Assembly (NCBI GenBank): GCA_022592435.1 | Contig: JABYQS010000283.1 | Coordinates: 1 to 36,393, forward strand | DNA length: 36,393 nucleotides | From: Cerioporus squamosus | Taxonomy: Eukaryota > Basidiomycota > Agaricomycetes > Polyporales > Polyporaceae | Direction: 5' to 3' | In this document: positions 35,227 through 36,393 of the stretch, piece by piece | Layout: every line of letters begins with the position of its first letter | Numbering within the stretch: the first letter of the stretch is position 1 | Made by a program: the position numbers and the translations under genes | The notes under the pieces: generated by a model | The model's database searches: none | What the model was told of the DNA's origin: nothing | The model's input: the letters and a program-made list of their open reading frames with translations, nothing else

Positions 35227-36393
35227 CTACTGAGCGAACGCCGTCGCGAGGAACTGCTCAATCTGCTTCTTGTGGATCAACTTGCTGCCAGTCGCGACAG
35301 AGCTCGTGGGCTCGCGGCCCGCGTAGAGCGGGTACTTGCCCTTGTGGTGCTGCGTCTCGTTGGCGGCGGTGAGGATGCGGGGCGCGACGTAGCTCCACGC
35401 GCCGTTGTTGAGCGGCTCCTCCTGGCACCAGAGGATGTCGGCATTGGGGTACTTGTCGAGGTGAGGCGTGAGCTATGGGCAGAGTTTCAGTTCAGGAACC
35501 ATGTTTAAGAACACAGAACGAGTGCTCACCAGATCATACGGGAAGGGAGAGATCTGCTCGACCCTGCTAATCACTACGTCGTTGATGCCCTTCTCCTCAC
35601 GCTCCTGAAGGAGGGCGTGGTAGACCTGACCTGCACGGACTGTCAGATACAAACCGCGGAAGCCCGAGATAACATGGATACGTACCAGAGCACAGAATGT
35701 GCCGGCGAACGTTCTCAGGTGCGACGAGGTTCTCCGGGTGGGGGTCGGGGAGGTAGCGCTGGAAGGACGTCTCGCCGACCATCTCCGACAGGTCAGAGCG
35801 CGCCCTCGGGTGACGGAGAAGCGACTTCGAGAAGAAGACCACGAGCGGCTTGCGGAAGTCACGGTGGATCTGGCGACGGAGGACATGGAACTGCAGGACA
35901 CGGGTGAGCTCTGACGTTCATACACATGAGAGCAGTTGTACGTACATAGTTGGCAGGGGTGGTCGGGTACACGATCTGCATGTTGCAATCCTGGTGCTGG
36001 CGCTCTATCTTCTCCGGCGAGGGGAAGATATGCGGTGATCGTCACAGAGCTGCAAGAAGCGCTCGAGACGTCCGCTGGAGTGCTCGGGGCCCTGACCATC
36101 GAAACCGTGCGGCAGGTTCACTACGAGACCGGTGCGTTGGAGCCACTTCCGCTCGCCAGACGCGATGAACTGGTCGATGATGCATTGCGCGTTATTCGCA
36201 AAGTCACCGAACTGCGCCTCCCAGATGGTCAGCGCGTCGGGTGAGACGAGCGAGTAACCGAGCTCGAAGCCAAGGGCACCGAATTCGGAGAGGGGACGAG
36301 TTGCAGACTACGAGCGCGCCTGGTTGGAACCGAGGTCGTTGAGCGGCACGTACTGCTGCTCGTTCTCCTGGTCGTGGATAACGGCGTGACGCT
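35227..36393 (-). CDS. 2-oxoglutarate dehydrogenase E1, C-terminal part (cut by window edge)
   Basis: Minus strand; the 5' end lies beyond 36393. Readable blocks: [136 protein letters not shown] and [14 protein letters not shown]. This is the C-terminal transketolase-like half of the thiamine-diphosphate-dependent E1 subunit of the mitochondrial OGDH complex. Three introns are clear. As written the frame breaks three times: a missing base at about 36312 (leaving TAG at 36308-36310), an extra G/C in the run 36292-36295, and a missing one at 36034-36035. Since the gene is essential and normally single-copy, these look like sequencing errors rather than inactivation. Confidence 0.93.

Overview
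This window is chromosomal DNA of a basidiomycete fungus, most likely an Agaricomycete of the wood-decay type. Genes are densely packed and broken by many short introns of about 45-65 bp. Both strands are used, and the families found include several (basidiomycete P450 clans, DUF6533/DUF6534 membrane proteins, Ypk/Gad8 kinase, GH53 galactanase) that are typical of mushroom-forming fungi. No bacterial, viral or CRISPR features were seen.

Left part (1-12 kb): a cytochrome P450 neighbourhood. Two closely related P450 genes lie on the minus strand (B, 4937-7534, apparently intact; A, 1009-3346, carrying a nonsense codon and a broken splice acceptor). A 3'-end P450 fragment (502-785) lies beyond A. 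The fragment and its downstream flank (1-785) are a diverged copy of the 3' part of gene B and its downstream flank (about 3987-5212), so the region looks like a decaying tandem array whose unit is P450 plus a small downstream gene. A different, divergently transcribed P450 (C, 9750-11985) follows on the plus strand. A 433-bp inverted-repeat element (8366-8798) sits between B and C.

Middle part (12-26 kb): a GNAT acetyltransferase fused to an Mss4-like zinc domain (minus), a class-I glutamine amidotransferase-like protein (plus), a Ypk/Gad8-type AGC kinase (plus), a DUR3-type urea/sodium symporter (plus), a GH53 endo-galactanase with a damaged 5' end (minus), and the nucleotide-excision-repair subunit ERCC1/Rad10 (minus).

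Right part (26.7-36.4 kb): a DUF6534 membrane protein (plus) and a DUF6533 membrane protein (minus) that converge; autophagy genes ATG12 (plus) and ATG27 (minus) that also converge; and the 3' end of the 2-oxoglutarate dehydrogenase E1 gene, cut by the window edge (minus).

Themes: exceptionally short exons (6-18 nt) recur in four genes; two introns use GC-AG borders; and several genes, including the essential OGDH gene, carry one-base length changes, two of the three in OGDH in G/C runs. The OGDH case suggests uncorrected sequencing errors, so frameshift-only disruptions here should be read with caution. The P450-A lesions are substitutions and more likely real. Exon structures were worked out by hand from splice consensus, reading phase and recalled family conservation; no alignment or transcript data were used.
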